A stretch of 64,000 bases of DNA from the NCBI RefSeq assembly GCF_002222635.1, contig NZ_CP022421.1:1-64000 (forward strand), read 5' to 3'. Of this stretch, positions 9,127 through 17,078 are shown piece after piece. The notes beneath the pieces are model-generated. The model ran no database searches. It was not told the origin of the DNA and was given only the letters and a program-made list of their open reading frames with translations. This DNA is from Pseudosulfitobacter pseudonitzschiae. GTDB lineage: Bacteria; Pseudomonadota; Alphaproteobacteria; Rhodobacterales; Rhodobacteraceae. Positions within the stretch are counted from its first letter, which is position 1. Each line of letters starts with the position of its first letter. The position numbers were made by a program, and so were the translations under genes.

Positions 9127-10011
9127 CTACACCCCGTAGAGCCGGAAGGTGTCGCGCCCGGTCAGCTCGCGCACCGCGCCGAGGTCGACCAGCCGGTCGC
9201 AGAGCCGCCGCGCGGCGCGATCCGCCAAAGGCAAGGCTGAAGGCGCCACGGCATCGCGGCTCAGAAACATCGCGACCGCGTCGCCAGCCCTCTTGGCCCG
9301 GAGCTTGGGTGCGACCGCTTTCAGATGCGCCGCCCGACGCGCCAGGTCGGTGGAGAGACGCACGGCCTCACCCGCCGAAGAGAAAAGTGCGCGATGACAG
9401 GCCAGACGAAGATCATCGCCGCGCTTGCGCAGGTCAGCGCGTTTCAGGCCCGCGGCCAGCAGCGGCACGAGATGTTCCCAACCGAGGGCTTGGGCGAGGG
9501 CCGCATCCGCGAGGATCAGCCCTGCTACATCTGCGCGCGGCGCCTCGCGCAGTACCGCCTCCAGCACCATCGCCGCTCGGCAAACGGGCACCCCCTGCCC
9601 CGCATCCAGCCACGCGGCAATCTGGCCCGGCTCGATGGTCGGCAAGGCTCGACCCAGAGCCTTGATCGACACCGGCCGTTCCACAGCGCGCCGCCAGGCC
9701 AAGTACGTTTCGCCTGCGGGTCCGGGCAGATCGCCGGGGCGCAGCAGGAGCACAGCGTCACGCAACGCCCCTACCCGCTCCGGGCGCCCGGAAAACGCGA
9801 CACAGGCCTCGGCCGCGCGCAGCGCGAGCCGGTCCCGCAACAAGGCTTGGGGCACCTCCGCGCGTCCTAGCACAACATGCAGGTGGTTCAGTGCCGCTCC
9901 CGACAAAAACGCCACATCTTCAAGGGTTTCAGCGCGCGTGGAGGTGACCCAGGCAGGCATCCGGGGTAACGTGTCGAGGTCGCTGATGGGATCTGGCCGG
10001 GCAAAAGTCAT
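9127..10011 (-). CDS. DUF1403 family protein
   Basis: A 294-residue Ala/Leu/Arg-rich helical protein matching the DUF1403 family in its opening (PRMPAWVTSTRAETLEDVAF), the GAALNHLH motif near residue 40 and the C-terminal RRLCDRLVDLGAVRELTGR winged-helix-like end. Family members occur mainly on alphaproteobacterial plasmids next to scpB-like and integrase genes. No enzymatic residues are evident. It is first in a two-gene unit with the ScpB-like gene and is divergent from the integrase across 157 bases. A DNA-binding or partition-associated role is plausible but unproven. Confidence 0.8.
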   Translation of the reverse strand: MTFARPDPISDLDTLPRMPAWVTSTRAETLEDVAFLSGAALNHLHVVLGRAEVPQALLRDRLALRAAEACVAFSGRPERVGALRDAVLLLRPGDLPGPAGETYLAWRRAVERPVSIKALGRALPTIEPGQIAAWLDAGQGVPVCRAAMVLEAVLREAPRADVAGLILADAALAQALGWEHLVPLLAAGLKRADLRKRGDDLRLACHRALFSSAGEAVRLSTDLARRAAHLKAVAPKLRAKRAGDAVAMFLSRDAVAPSALPLADRAARRLCDRLVDLGAVRELTGRDTFRLYGV

Positions 10012-10088
10012 GCCTAAAGCCTACATCAGCGCGGCGCTTTCTTCCAGAAAATAGCAGCCGAACCGCCTCGCCTTGCGCCTTTCCACTA

Positions 10089-10115
10089 TGTCCAATAAGT
10101 TTGCCTTATCGGACA
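10089..10115. repeat. 27-bp inverted repeat, candidate recombinase core site
   Basis: Two 11-bp arms, tgtccaataag and cttatcggaca, match as an inverted repeat at 10 of 11 positions around a 5-base spacer (tttgc). The site lies between the divergent DUF1403 and integrase genes, 54 bases before the integrase start. Arm length and size resemble dif-like tyrosine-recombinase core sites (11 bp, about 6 bp, 11 bp). It could equally be a dimeric repressor operator for the divergent promoters. Confidence 0.5.
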
Positions 10116-10168
10116 TATAAGGATATGCTGGAAAGCAGCTCAATTTCATTGCCGGATTTGCTGTAAAG

Positions 10169-11284
10169 ATGCCCTCAGAGACCGAGAAATCAACGTCAGC
10201 GCCCTCCGATACGAACAAGGATGCTCCCCTCGACGAGAGAGATCAAAAGGAAAGCGACAGTATCGCCCTGCCCACCCATGTCGCCGGGTCCGGCACGCTT
10301 GATCGGCTGGTCTATACCGCACGCGACTATGCCCGGGCCGCAGCGTCCGAGAACACGCTGAAGGCCTACGCGAAGGACTGGGCGCATTTCGCGCGTTGGC
10401 TCCGGATGAAGGGCGCGGATCCATTGCCCCCCTCCCCTGAAATGATCGGCCTCTATCTCGCGGATCTGGCGTCCGGATCGGGCCCCTCCGCTTCGCAGTC
10501 GGCGTCCAGACCCCTATCGGTCTCGACCATAGAACGCCGTCTCTCGGGCCTAGCTTGGAACTACACTCAGCGTGGCTTCACCCTCGATCGGAACAACCGG
10601 CACGTCGCGACAGTGCTGGCCGGGATCAAGCGCAAGCATGCGCGACCACCGGTGCAGAAGGAAGCGATCCTGGCCGAGGACATCCTCGTGATGGTCGCCA
10701 CCCTTCCCTATGATCTGCGCGGGCTGCGGGATCGGGCGATCCTGCTCCTGGGCTATGCCGGTGGTCTGCGCCGCTCGGAAATCGTCAGCCTCGACGTGCA
10801 CAAGGACGACACGCCGGACTCGGGCGGTTGGATCGAGATCTTCGACAAGGGCGCCCTGCTGACCCTCAACGCCAAGACCGGCTGGCGTGAGGTCGAGATC
10901 GGCCGCGGCTCCAAGGATCAGACCTGCCCCGTGCATGCTCTCGAGCGATGGCTGCACTTTGCGAAGATCGACTTCGGTCCGGTCTTCGTCGGCAGCTCAC
11001 GGGATGGCAAACGCCCCTCCGACACACGGCTGAACGACAAACATGTGGCTCGCCTGATCAAGCGCACGGTCCTGAACGCCGGCATCCGATCCGAGCTGCC
11101 AGAAAAAGAACGCCTGGCGCTGTTCTCCGGTCACTCGCTGCGTGCCGGCCTCGCCAGTTCGGCAGAAGTCGACGAACGCTACGTCCAGAAGCATCTGGGG
11201 CATGCCTCGGCCGAAATGACCCGCCGCTACCAGCGCCGGCGCGACCGGTTCCGCGTGAACCTGACCAAGGCCGCCGGCCTCTGA
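10169..11284 (+). CDS. Tyrosine recombinase / site-specific integrase
   Basis: A 371-residue XerC/D-like recombinase. Residues about 45-155 are the SAM-like DNA-binding domain (YARAAASENTLKAYAKDWAH). The catalytic domain shows Arg201 in GGLRRSE, His322-x-x-Arg325 in GHSLRAG, His345 in LGHAS and the nucleophile Tyr354 in MTRRYQR, so the active site is complete. The first 40 residues are polar and probably flexible. It converges with repC, the stops being 12 bases apart. The location beside repABC suggests dimer resolution or integration of the replicon. The inverted repeat just upstream is a candidate target. The start is the first ATG of the frame (CTGTAAAGATGCCC). Confidence 0.9.
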   Translation: MPSETEKSTSAPSDTNKDAPLDERDQKESDSIALPTHVAGSGTLDRLVYTARDYARAAASENTLKAYAKDWAHFARWLRMKGADPLPPSPEMIGLYLADLASGSGPSASQSASRPLSVSTIERRLSGLAWNYTQRGFTLDRNNRHVATVLAGIKRKHARPPVQKEAILAEDILVMVATLPYDLRGLRDRAILLLGYAGGLRRSEIVSLDVHKDDTPDSGGWIEIFDKGALLTLNAKTGWREVEIGRGSKDQTCPVHALERWLHFAKIDFGPVFVGSSRDGKRPSDTRLNDKHVARLIKRTVLNAGIRSELPEKERLALFSGHSLRAGLASSAEVDERYVQKHLGHASAEMTRRYQRRRDRFRVNLTKAAGL

Positions 11285-11296
11285 CCCCCTGCCCCA

Positions 11297-12577
11297 TCAC
11301 GCCGCCTGCCCGCTGAGCCTGCCATAGAAGCTGCGCTCGAGATGCAGCTCCCCTGCCCCGGCCTTCTCGACCATGCCGCGCAGATAGCCGCCCGGCGAGG
11401 ACACTTCGCCCGCACAATGCTTCTCGAAGACAAGCGCCAGCGCCGCCGTCGCCACCTGTTTGCCCAAGCGGTCTTGCGCCACGTTCCAAGCATGCTCGGA
11501 CACCCCGATCATCGGTCTGAGCTGCCCGGCAACCCGGTGCAGATCGCCCCAATCTTTCAGGAATCCGCCCATATTACGCGCCCAGGAAGCAAATTCGGGA
11601 CAAGCCTGCATCACTGTGGGCAAATCCAGCGCCGCACGCTTCTTGCGTACCTCGGCCACCCATTCTTCCAGCTCCCTATCAACCTGATCTTCGGGCTGAG
11701 CATTAGGCACCACGGCCGCGACTTCCTCATTTTCTGAGGAATTACAGGTTACAGGATTAAGTTGGTTTGTAATTAGTATATGAGGTTCAGAAATGACCTC
11801 CCTGGGGTTCATTTCTTGAGTCTTCTCAAGACTTTGTTCCTTGATTTCAGGTGTGTTTTCCACAGGCCCTGCGACCTTGATTGCCTTGAGATAGGCAGCT
11901 TCAACGCGTTCCTGAAGCTCTTTGAACCAGGTTAGCAGCCGCACAAGCTGCTCTGAGGCTTCATGCCGGCGCGGAAGCCGGTCCAGAAGCTCCTCGAAGA
12001 GGCCCGTGAATTGCGTCCAGGGGCCGCGCATCGCGCTGCTGACAGCAGCCTCGATCCGAGCGCGGATCATACGGCGTGCCACCGTGATCTGTCGCTTCAG
12101 GCGCTGACAGAGCTCGCGCTCGGCCTGCAAATCGGCATGGAGCTCCTCGAACTCCTCGACACGGGCTGAAAGCGGCGACAGATCGAAGCCATAGGCCTCG
12201 ACGATGCGCCCCTCGGCGTCCCTGCGGCCCCACCGCTTGCCGTTTGGGCTGTCCTGGAAGGAGATCACGCCGATCTCGGCCAGTCGCCGTGCATGGCGCT
12301 TGAGCGCGGAGAGCGAGAACCCGGTCTGCTCCATCAGATAGGCGTTCGACGCCCAGACGATCGGGCGCTGGCCCTCCTCCCAGTCCTGGGCTTGGGTAAA
12401 GGCCCCGAGCGTGTCGAGGAGCATCATGTCTCCGGCCTTGAGGCCAATGTAGGCTCCAACCCGCTTCACGGCGACGAACGCCCGTGTTTTGGATATAGCT
12501 ACCTGTTCACCGGCTTGGGCAAGCTGCTCTGCAATGCCAAGACCCGGTGTCGGCTTGCGCCAACCTGTATGTTTCAT
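11297..12577 (-). CDS. repC: Replication initiator RepC
   Basis: A 426-residue RepC of the repABC family, the protein that initiates plasmid replication. The N-terminal domain (residues about 30-190) contains the winged-helix stretch YLMEQTGFSLSALKRHARRL. A variable linker (about 220-300) is followed by the C-terminal domain, which begins near VPNAQPEDQVDRELEEW and ends with the RepC-typical YLRGMVEKAGAGEL segment. GGAGGTGA lies upstream of the ATG. It is the last gene of the repABC operon, 160 bases after repB. That gap encodes the antisense RNA on the other strand, which would control repC expression. In this family the origin usually lies inside repC. Confidence 0.93.
   Translation of the reverse strand: MKHTGWRKPTPGLGIAEQLAQAGEQVAISKTRAFVAVKRVGAYIGLKAGDMMLLDTLGAFTQAQDWEEGQRPIVWASNAYLMEQTGFSLSALKRHARRLAEIGVISFQDSPNGKRWGRRDAEGRIVEAYGFDLSPLSARVEEFEELHADLQAERELCQRLKRQITVARRMIRARIEAAVSSAMRGPWTQFTGLFEELLDRLPRRHEASEQLVRLLTWFKELQERVEAAYLKAIKVAGPVENTPEIKEQSLEKTQEMNPREVISEPHILITNQLNPVTCNSSENEEVAAVVPNAQPEDQVDRELEEWVAEVRKKRAALDLPTVMQACPEFASWARNMGGFLKDWGDLHRVAGQLRPMIGVSEHAWNVAQDRLGKQVATAALALVFEKHCAGEVSSPGGYLRGMVEKAGAGELHLERSFYGRLSGQAA
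11715..11870. other. Candidate replication origin within repC
   Basis: This part of repC is clearly AT-richer than its surroundings and encodes only the variable linker between the two RepC domains. In repABC plasmids the origin has been placed in a comparable AT-rich tract inside repC. No iterons could be picked out, so the assignment rests on composition and family knowledge. Confidence 0.4.
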
Positions 12578-12641
12578 GCCTGTTTCTCACCTCCAGATAT
12601 GTGGAGGCAAAAGAAAGCCGTTCGCCAAAGTGGCGTTCTTG

Positions 12642-12670
12642 TTGACAGTGATTCGCGGGAGAGATATCTT
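12642..12670 (+). promoter_or_regulatory. Promoter of the repABC counter-transcribed RNA
   Basis: A consensus -35 (TTGACA, 12642-12647), a 17-base spacer and a -10 (TATCTT, 12665-12670) lie on the plus strand, opposite to repABC, within the repB-repC gap. The spacing is ideal and it directs transcription into the short RNA ending at the 12695-12730 hairpin. Confidence 0.75.
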
Positions 12671-12676
12671 CTAAGC

Positions 12677-12730
12677 GACCAAACTTTTCAGATTAGCTCT
12701 CAGGCCACGCTGCTTGGGGGCTTTTCTTTT
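12677..12730 (+). ncRNA. repABC antisense (counter-transcribed) RNA
   Basis: An RNA of roughly 55 bases is predicted from about 12677, just after the TTGACA-N17-TATCTT promoter, to the T run at 12723-12730. The terminator stem is agctctc (12695-12701) pairing with gggggct (12716-12722), using two G-U pairs, then TTTCTTTT. Position between repB and repC, orientation opposite to them and size all match the known ctRNA that limits RepC synthesis and determines incompatibility. The exact start is estimated. Confidence 0.75.
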
Positions 12731-12737
12731 GCCTAGA

Positions 12738-13733
12738 TCATTGTTCTGACTGCTCCTCTTTCGTCGCGAGGAATTCGCTGTACAGCTGATCAAGCCGACC
12801 CGAGAGAAAGTCCCCGAACTCGGTTGAATCTTGTGCCGTAAGCGAAATGCTGAATGCCTTTCCGGACCGGCCGATGACACCCTTGATGCGGCCTTTGCCA
12901 GCGGTCCAGGTTCGTTTCTTGGGCGCGGCACGCGTTTTTCGGCGCTTCGGCACCCTGCCCGCTTCTGCCAGCTTGCTGTGCAGGAACTCAAAGCGAGCAT
13001 CACTGTCGAGGTTCTGAAACCCGTCAAACTCCAAAGCTCCCTTGAGGATCTTGTCATTCGATGGTTCCGAAGCCAACTTCTTGAAGTCTTCCCAGCGATC
13101 ACGCCCAATCTGCTTGGCCGGCCCAATCTGTTCGATGACGTGCCGAGGGACGTTCTGCGCCACTGACAGCATCCGTGAAAGCAACGTCCCATCGATGGTA
13201 AGGGCGGACTGGATCACGTCCTTTGCTTGACCCATATCCAAGAGGCTCTTCGCAAATAGGGCCTTCTCAATAAAAGAGAGATCTGCGCGCGCAGTGTTTT
13301 CCTGCCCTTGAGCAAGAATGTGAGCCACATCGTCCATTGGTTTTACAACTGCGCGAACCTTACGACCGAGCGCCGATGCAACTCGCACACGGCGATGCCC
13401 GAAGACGATCATATAGCGGCCATCCGCTTCCGGATGCGGACGAAGCAATACCGGTGTGTCCTGACGACCCGCTGCGATCGATGCTTTCAGTTCGTCGAAA
13501 GCAACATCGTCATCACTAAGCCGATCCGAAACGAATGACACATCGATCAATTGCGGATCGATCTCGACAATGGTTTCGCCTTCAAGGAGACGTTTCGAGT
13601 TTTCTGCAAGGCTATCAATCGAAACCTTCATCGACTTCGAAGCACCGCGCATTGCGTACCCAGAGCGGCCGGAATCCTTGGGCTGCTCCGGCGAGCCGGC
13701 CATGACGCTCTTCAGGAGGTCTTTGCGAGCCAT
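12738..13733 (-). CDS. repB: Plasmid partitioning protein RepB (ParB-like)
   Basis: A 331-residue RepB. The ATG at 13733 is chosen because AAGGAG sits in good spacing before it; a TTG one codon earlier is less likely. The ParB N-terminal domain (residues about 55-150) includes the FGHRRVRVA and ENTARADLSFIEKALFAKSL boxes, followed by a HTH (TIDGTLLSRMLSVAQNVPRH). The C-terminal part is Lys/Arg-rich (VPKRRKTRAAPKKRTW) with a final dimerisation helix. It binds parS and acts with RepA in segregation. It lies 103 bases downstream of repA; that gap holds two of the three parS-like repeats. Confidence 0.93.
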   Translation of the reverse strand: MARKDLLKSVMAGSPEQPKDSGRSGYAMRGASKSMKVSIDSLAENSKRLLEGETIVEIDPQLIDVSFVSDRLSDDDVAFDELKASIAAGRQDTPVLLRPHPEADGRYMIVFGHRRVRVASALGRKVRAVVKPMDDVAHILAQGQENTARADLSFIEKALFAKSLLDMGQAKDVIQSALTIDGTLLSRMLSVAQNVPRHVIEQIGPAKQIGRDRWEDFKKLASEPSNDKILKGALEFDGFQNLDSDARFEFLHSKLAEAGRVPKRRKTRAAPKKRTWTAGKGRIKGVIGRSGKAFSISLTAQDSTEFGDFLSGRLDQLYSEFLATKEEQSEQ

Positions 13734-13783
13734 CAAGCCATCTCCTTTTCGTCAGAATCCAACCTACGCGCTGCGCGCTTTTC

Positions 13784-13831
13784 GACAGTTGCACGGCTGT
13801 CAAAACTGGCTCTCTGCACGGCTGTCAAAAC
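13784..13831. repeat. parS-like repeats in the repA-repB gap
   Basis: The 17-mer tgcacggctgtcaaaac occurs twice as a direct repeat, at 13790-13806 and 13815-13831. The first copy is part of an inverted repeat GACAG-N8-CTGTC (13784-13801) with further partial arm matches outside it. A third copy, without the last two bases, lies before repA. Placement between repA and repB fits the RepB centromere anchors of rhodobacterial repABC replicons. Confidence 0.7.
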
Positions 13832-13836
13832 CACAT

Positions 13837-15048
13837 TCATTCTCGCCCCCAAGCCTTGTGGATCAGTTCAGCGATTTCGTCGTTCACATCATTCAAAGAC
13901 GTAACTGCGCGGTCGTACGTAGTCCGCACGAACTGAGACCGTTCAACTTCGTAAAGCGTTTGCTTGGTAATCCCAGCGTCGGAGATCGCCGTAGACTTCA
14001 GCACAGGAGCTGACAGCATCTGATTTGGGAACATCGCCTGGAGGAACCCAACCATCTGCTTCTGGGGACCGTCCGTTGGTTCAAATCGCGTTACGAGGTA
14101 ACGGAACCACTTCAGGCGCATGTTCGCTCCAGCGTCACGGATCGTCTTCATGATCCCGCCCAGCATCAGGAGAAACTGGCTCATCGACATGACGTCCAGC
14201 ATCTGAGGATGGACCGTCACAATGACCGAGGAAGAAGCCGTGAGAGCAGTAAGCGTGAGGTAGCCCAGCTGAGGAGGGCAATCGATCACAACCACGTCGT
14301 AGCGGTCATCAACCTCGCTAAGCGCCTTCGATATACGAGTGAAGAAGGTACGGCCCTCGTGGGGATCGCTGCTCGTCAAAGCAACCGGGGTATCGTATTC
14401 GTACTCTTGAAGTTCGAGACTTGCCGGAACGATATCAAGGTTGGGAAAGTTTGTTGGCCGGATCACCTCTGTGATCGGCTTGCGCTCGTCATCATACCGA
14501 AGTGTCTCGTAGAGCGAAGGCACGTCGTCGAGTTCAGGCTGAATGCCGTGTAAAGCTGTGAGCGAGGCTTGAGGGTCCAAGTCGATCGCAAGAACTCGAT
14601 GCCCTTTCAACGCCAAGTGCTGCGCGAGGTGCGCGGCGGTAGTGGTCTTTCCGGAACCCCCTTTGAAGTTCACGACAGACACGACGTGCAGTTCTTCGCC
14701 AGGTTGCCGATAAGGGACATAACGGCGTTTTCCGGGGCGGCCATGCTTATCGAGATAAGCTCTCAGTTCCAGCATCTGCTCGGCCGAGTAGCTGCGCCTC
14801 CCGGACGACGATGTTTCAGGTTCAGGACCTTTGCCTTCGAGATGAAGCTTCTTAATGGTCGACTGCGTCACGCCGAGATAGTAGGCAACCTCGGCCAAGG
14901 AAAACTGACGTAGACCTTTTTGGGCGTCCGGAGGATACTGTTCCTGCCGCAACATATTGAGGCGGTCGGAAATCAACTCTCCTTGCTGAAGGATGATCTC
15001 GTCGAAGGGTTGATCCTTCGTATCAGCCGCAAAAGACCGTTCTCGCAT
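13837..15048 (-). CDS. repA: Plasmid partitioning ATPase RepA (ParA-like)
   Basis: A 403-residue ParA-type ATPase. The ATG at 15048 is preferred because GAGGACAGG precedes it; an upstream TTG would add 11 residues. Residues about 40-100 are a MerR-like HTH (FSLAEVAYYLGVTQSTIKKL), used for operon autorepression. The deviant Walker A FKGGSGKTTTA is near residue 130, Walker A' near LAIDLDPQASLT and Walker B near VVVIDCPPQLG. It drives segregation with RepB on parS and heads the repABC operon. The third parS-like repeat lies about 270 bases upstream. Relatedness to the Rhodobacterales compatibility groups cannot be settled by eye. Confidence 0.94.
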   Translation of the reverse strand: MRERSFAADTKDQPFDEIILQQGELISDRLNMLRQEQYPPDAQKGLRQFSLAEVAYYLGVTQSTIKKLHLEGKGPEPETSSSGRRSYSAEQMLELRAYLDKHGRPGKRRYVPYRQPGEELHVVSVVNFKGGSGKTTTAAHLAQHLALKGHRVLAIDLDPQASLTALHGIQPELDDVPSLYETLRYDDERKPITEVIRPTNFPNLDIVPASLELQEYEYDTPVALTSSDPHEGRTFFTRISKALSEVDDRYDVVVIDCPPQLGYLTLTALTASSSVIVTVHPQMLDVMSMSQFLLMLGGIMKTIRDAGANMRLKWFRYLVTRFEPTDGPQKQMVGFLQAMFPNQMLSAPVLKSTAISDAGITKQTLYEVERSQFVRTTYDRAVTSLNDVNDEIAELIHKAWGRE

Positions 15049-15318
15049 CCGCCTGTCCTCTAAATATCGCTTTTTCAGCAATTTCGCTCATTAAAGTGTC
15101 ATCTACACGGAAAACTGAGTCTTAACAACGATTTTCGCCCAGTGGTTAGATCTTACCCAATCTACCAGCGAGCCTAGATGTCTCGACAAAGTGTAGCGAT
15201 CGAAGAATGTAGCCACCCAATATCTAGGGATAAACTGTCACTAGCTCGGATGTGCAGTCAACTTTAATCTCGCGCCAGTTTTTCCTTATCTATCTGTTAT
15301 TATTTTGTTTTTCCGCGC

Positions 15319-15333
15319 TGCACGGCTGTCAAA
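15319..15333. repeat. Third parS-like repeat upstream of repA
   Basis: The 15-mer tgcacggctgtcaaa is identical to the first 15 bases of both copies in the repA-repB gap and in the same orientation. It sits in the roughly 460-base region between repA and the DUF736 remnant, which otherwise shows no gene. Confidence 0.65.
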
Positions 15334-15507
15334 GTGAAAGATACTCCAAGCCTCAGAACGCTAGGGGAACCACGAACCCGTTTCATCCGAAACAGATTGC
15401 ATCACCATCACCTTGAGCCAATTCAGTGATCAGTTGCTTCGACCAAGCGCGCCAACCACTGGTTCCAAAATGCGGGGAATGCGTGTCAACGTGAAGGGAA
15501 GCAGCGG

Positions 15508-15535
15508 GAATCGGCTGGGTTGCCCCAGCCGATTC
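15508..15535. terminator. 12-bp perfect hairpin after the DUF736 gene
   Basis: gaatcggctggg and cccagccgattc form a perfect 12-bp stem with a 4-base loop, six bases beyond the DUF736 stop. On the plus strand it is followed by ttt, on the minus strand there is no T run. Probable transcription terminator. Confidence 0.55.
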
Positions 15536-15541
15536 TTTGCG

Positions 15542-15805
15542 TCACGCGGCTTCTTTCGGCCCCCAGGGGATGACGGCCTGCAGGGACAGATCGTCCTGGT
15601 TCGCGGCCTTGCCGAGGTTGGCGTTGAAGCCGTGGTCGCGGACGGTCAGCGTATAGTAGTCGGCGCCGGTCTCCTTGTTCTGCTTCTTCCAGATGCCGCC
15701 GCACTTGACCAGCTTGCCGCGCGGGGAGCGCCCGAGGACGCGGTGCGTGGGGGCCATCGGGTTCGTGCTCGCGACAGGTTCGACCGTGATGTCGAGATCG
15801 AAGAT
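15542..15805 (-). pseudogene. DUF736 family gene, C-terminal part (split by IS3)
   Basis: The frame reads FDLDITVEPVAST, then KLVKCGGIWKKQNKETGADY and ends LSLQAVIPWGPKEAA, matching the DUF736 family of small alphaproteobacterial plasmid proteins. It opens directly onto the left end of the IS3 element without a start. Joined to the 26 codons on the other side (17079-17156) it restores a continuous frame of about 112 residues, so the gene was intact before the insertion. An internal ATG (15757) might still yield a 71-residue fragment, which probably has no function. Confidence 0.8.
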
Positions 15806-15885
15806 TGAGCTACCCCCCGAAATTCGGACAGTGACGTAAGCTACGATTTGCAGTCTGCTGATCTTCGACGAGAAGGAGATCAGAG

Positions 15886-16179
15886 ATGTCGAAACGCAAG
15901 CAGCACGCGCCCGAGTTCAAGGCGAAGGTCGCGCTGGAAGCCCTGAAGGGTGAAGAAACGGCGGCCGAGCTGGCGAGCCGGTTCGGAGTGCATCCGACGA
16001 TGATCCATCAATGGAAGCGAGCCCTGCTCGAAGGCGCGTCCGGCGTGTTCGAGCGCGGAGGCCGCAAGAAACCCGAGATCGACGAGGAGCAGGTGAAGGA
16101 GCTCCACGCCAAGATCGGGGAGCTGGCGGTGGCCAACTCTTTTTTGGAACGAAAGCTGAAGCCCTGGGGCGGGAAGTGA
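15886..16179 (+). CDS. IS3-family transposase OrfA
   Basis: A 97-residue OrfA. The HTH lies at residues about 10-55 (FKAKVALEALKGEETAAELA, then GVHPTMIHQWKRAL) and a leucine-zipper-like helix follows (EEQVKELHAKIGELAVANSF). The ATG follows GAAGGAGATCAGAG, a strong ribosome binding site. Near its end, at 16140-16146, the heptamer T TTT TTG is in the right phase for -1 slippage, moving ribosomes into the orfB frame to make the OrfAB transposase. OrfA alone usually acts as a regulator in this family. Confidence 0.92.
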   Translation: MSKRKQHAPEFKAKVALEALKGEETAAELASRFGVHPTMIHQWKRALLEGASGVFERGGRKKPEIDEEQVKELHAKIGELAVANSFLERKLKPWGGK

Positions 16180-17039
16180 GGCGCGGCATGATCGAGCCCG
16201 ACCACCCGGATCTGTCGATCGGCCAGCAGTGCAAGCTGCTGTCGATCGCGCGTTCGTCTTTCTACAACACGCCCAAGGGAGAGACTGAGCAGAACCTCGG
16301 CCTGATGAGGACGATCGACGAGCAGTTTCTGGAGACGCCGTTCTTCGGAGTTCGGCAGATGACCTGGCACCTGCGCAATGACGGCCATCTGGTGAACGAG
16401 AAGCGCATCCGGCGGCTGATGCGCCTGATGGGGCTCATGCCGATTTACCAGAAGCCCAACACGAGGAGGTCGGCGAAGGGCCACAAGACCTACCCCTACC
16501 TGCTCAGAGGTCTGCGGGTGGAACGCCCGAACCAGGTCTGGTGTTCGGACATAACCTATCTGCCCATGCGCCGAGGGTTCCTCTATCTGGTGGCGATCAT
16601 GGACTGGCATACCCGCAAGGTAATGTCCTGGCGCATCTCGAACACGCTGGAGGCCGACTTCTGTGTCGAGGCGTTGAACGAGGCCATCCACAAGTTCGGC
16701 CCGCCCGAGATAATGAATACGGATCAAGGGTCCCAGTGCACATCCTTCGCCTGGACGGATCGGCTGCGCCGATCAGCGGTGCGGATATCGATGGATGGGA
16801 AGGGCCGCTTCCTCGACAACATCTTCATCGAGAGGCTGTGGCGCACCCTGAAATACGAGTGCGTTTACCTGCATGCCTGGGAGACCGGATCGGAGACGAA
16901 AGCGGCGATCCGGAAATGGATGACCTTCTACAACCACCAGCGCCCGCATTCAGCATTGGGCGGCCAACCTCCGGCGCTGGTCTATTGGCAGAGAAATGAT
17001 ATCAACCAACCCGATCAGCAGGTGCAACGAGTAGCTTAA
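16146..17039 (+). CDS. IS3-family transposase OrfB (expressed by -1 frameshift)
   Basis: Catalytic part of the OrfAB transposase, entered from orfA at the TTTTTTG slip site. The DDE triad is readable: Asp in WCSDITYLPM, Asp in MNTDQGSQ and Glu in NIFIERLWRTLK, the last followed by the Lys/Arg-containing helix typical of the family. It ends with YNHQRPHSALGGQPP, the usual IS3 C-terminal motif. The frame remains open upstream to 16011, but the region before the slip site overlaps orfA and is a different-frame reading. No internal damage is visible. Confidence 0.92.
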   Translation, partial: GTKAEALGREVRRGMIEPDHPDLSIGQQCKLLSIARSSFYNTPKGETEQNLGLMRTIDEQFLETPFFGVRQMTWHLRNDGHLVNEKRIRRLMRLMGLMPIYQKPNTRRSAKGHKTYPYLLRGLRVERPNQVWCSDITYLPMRRGFLYLVAIMDWHTRKVMSWRISNTLEADFCVEALNEAIHKFGPPEIMNTDQGSQCTSFAWTDRLRRSAVRISMDGKGRFLDNIFIERLWRTLKYECVYLHAWETGSETKAAIRKWMTFYNHQRPHSALGGQPPALVYWQRNDINQPDQQVQRVA

Positions 17040-17078
17040 ATTACGCCAGATCCTGTCCAAGAGATGGGGAGTAGCTCA

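Larger units (their letters stand above)
15806..17078 (+). mobile_element. Complete IS3-family insertion sequence
   Basis: A 1273-bp element with overlapping orfA and orfB. The 26-bp ends (15806-15831 and the complement of 17053-17078) both start TGAGCTAC and end GGACAG and match at 19 of 26 positions. The flanking trinucleotides, GAT on the left and GGT on the right, differ at one base, so the expected 3-bp target duplication is imperfect. It interrupts the DUF736 gene. The transposase reading frames and catalytic residues are intact, so it may be active. Confidence 0.9.
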
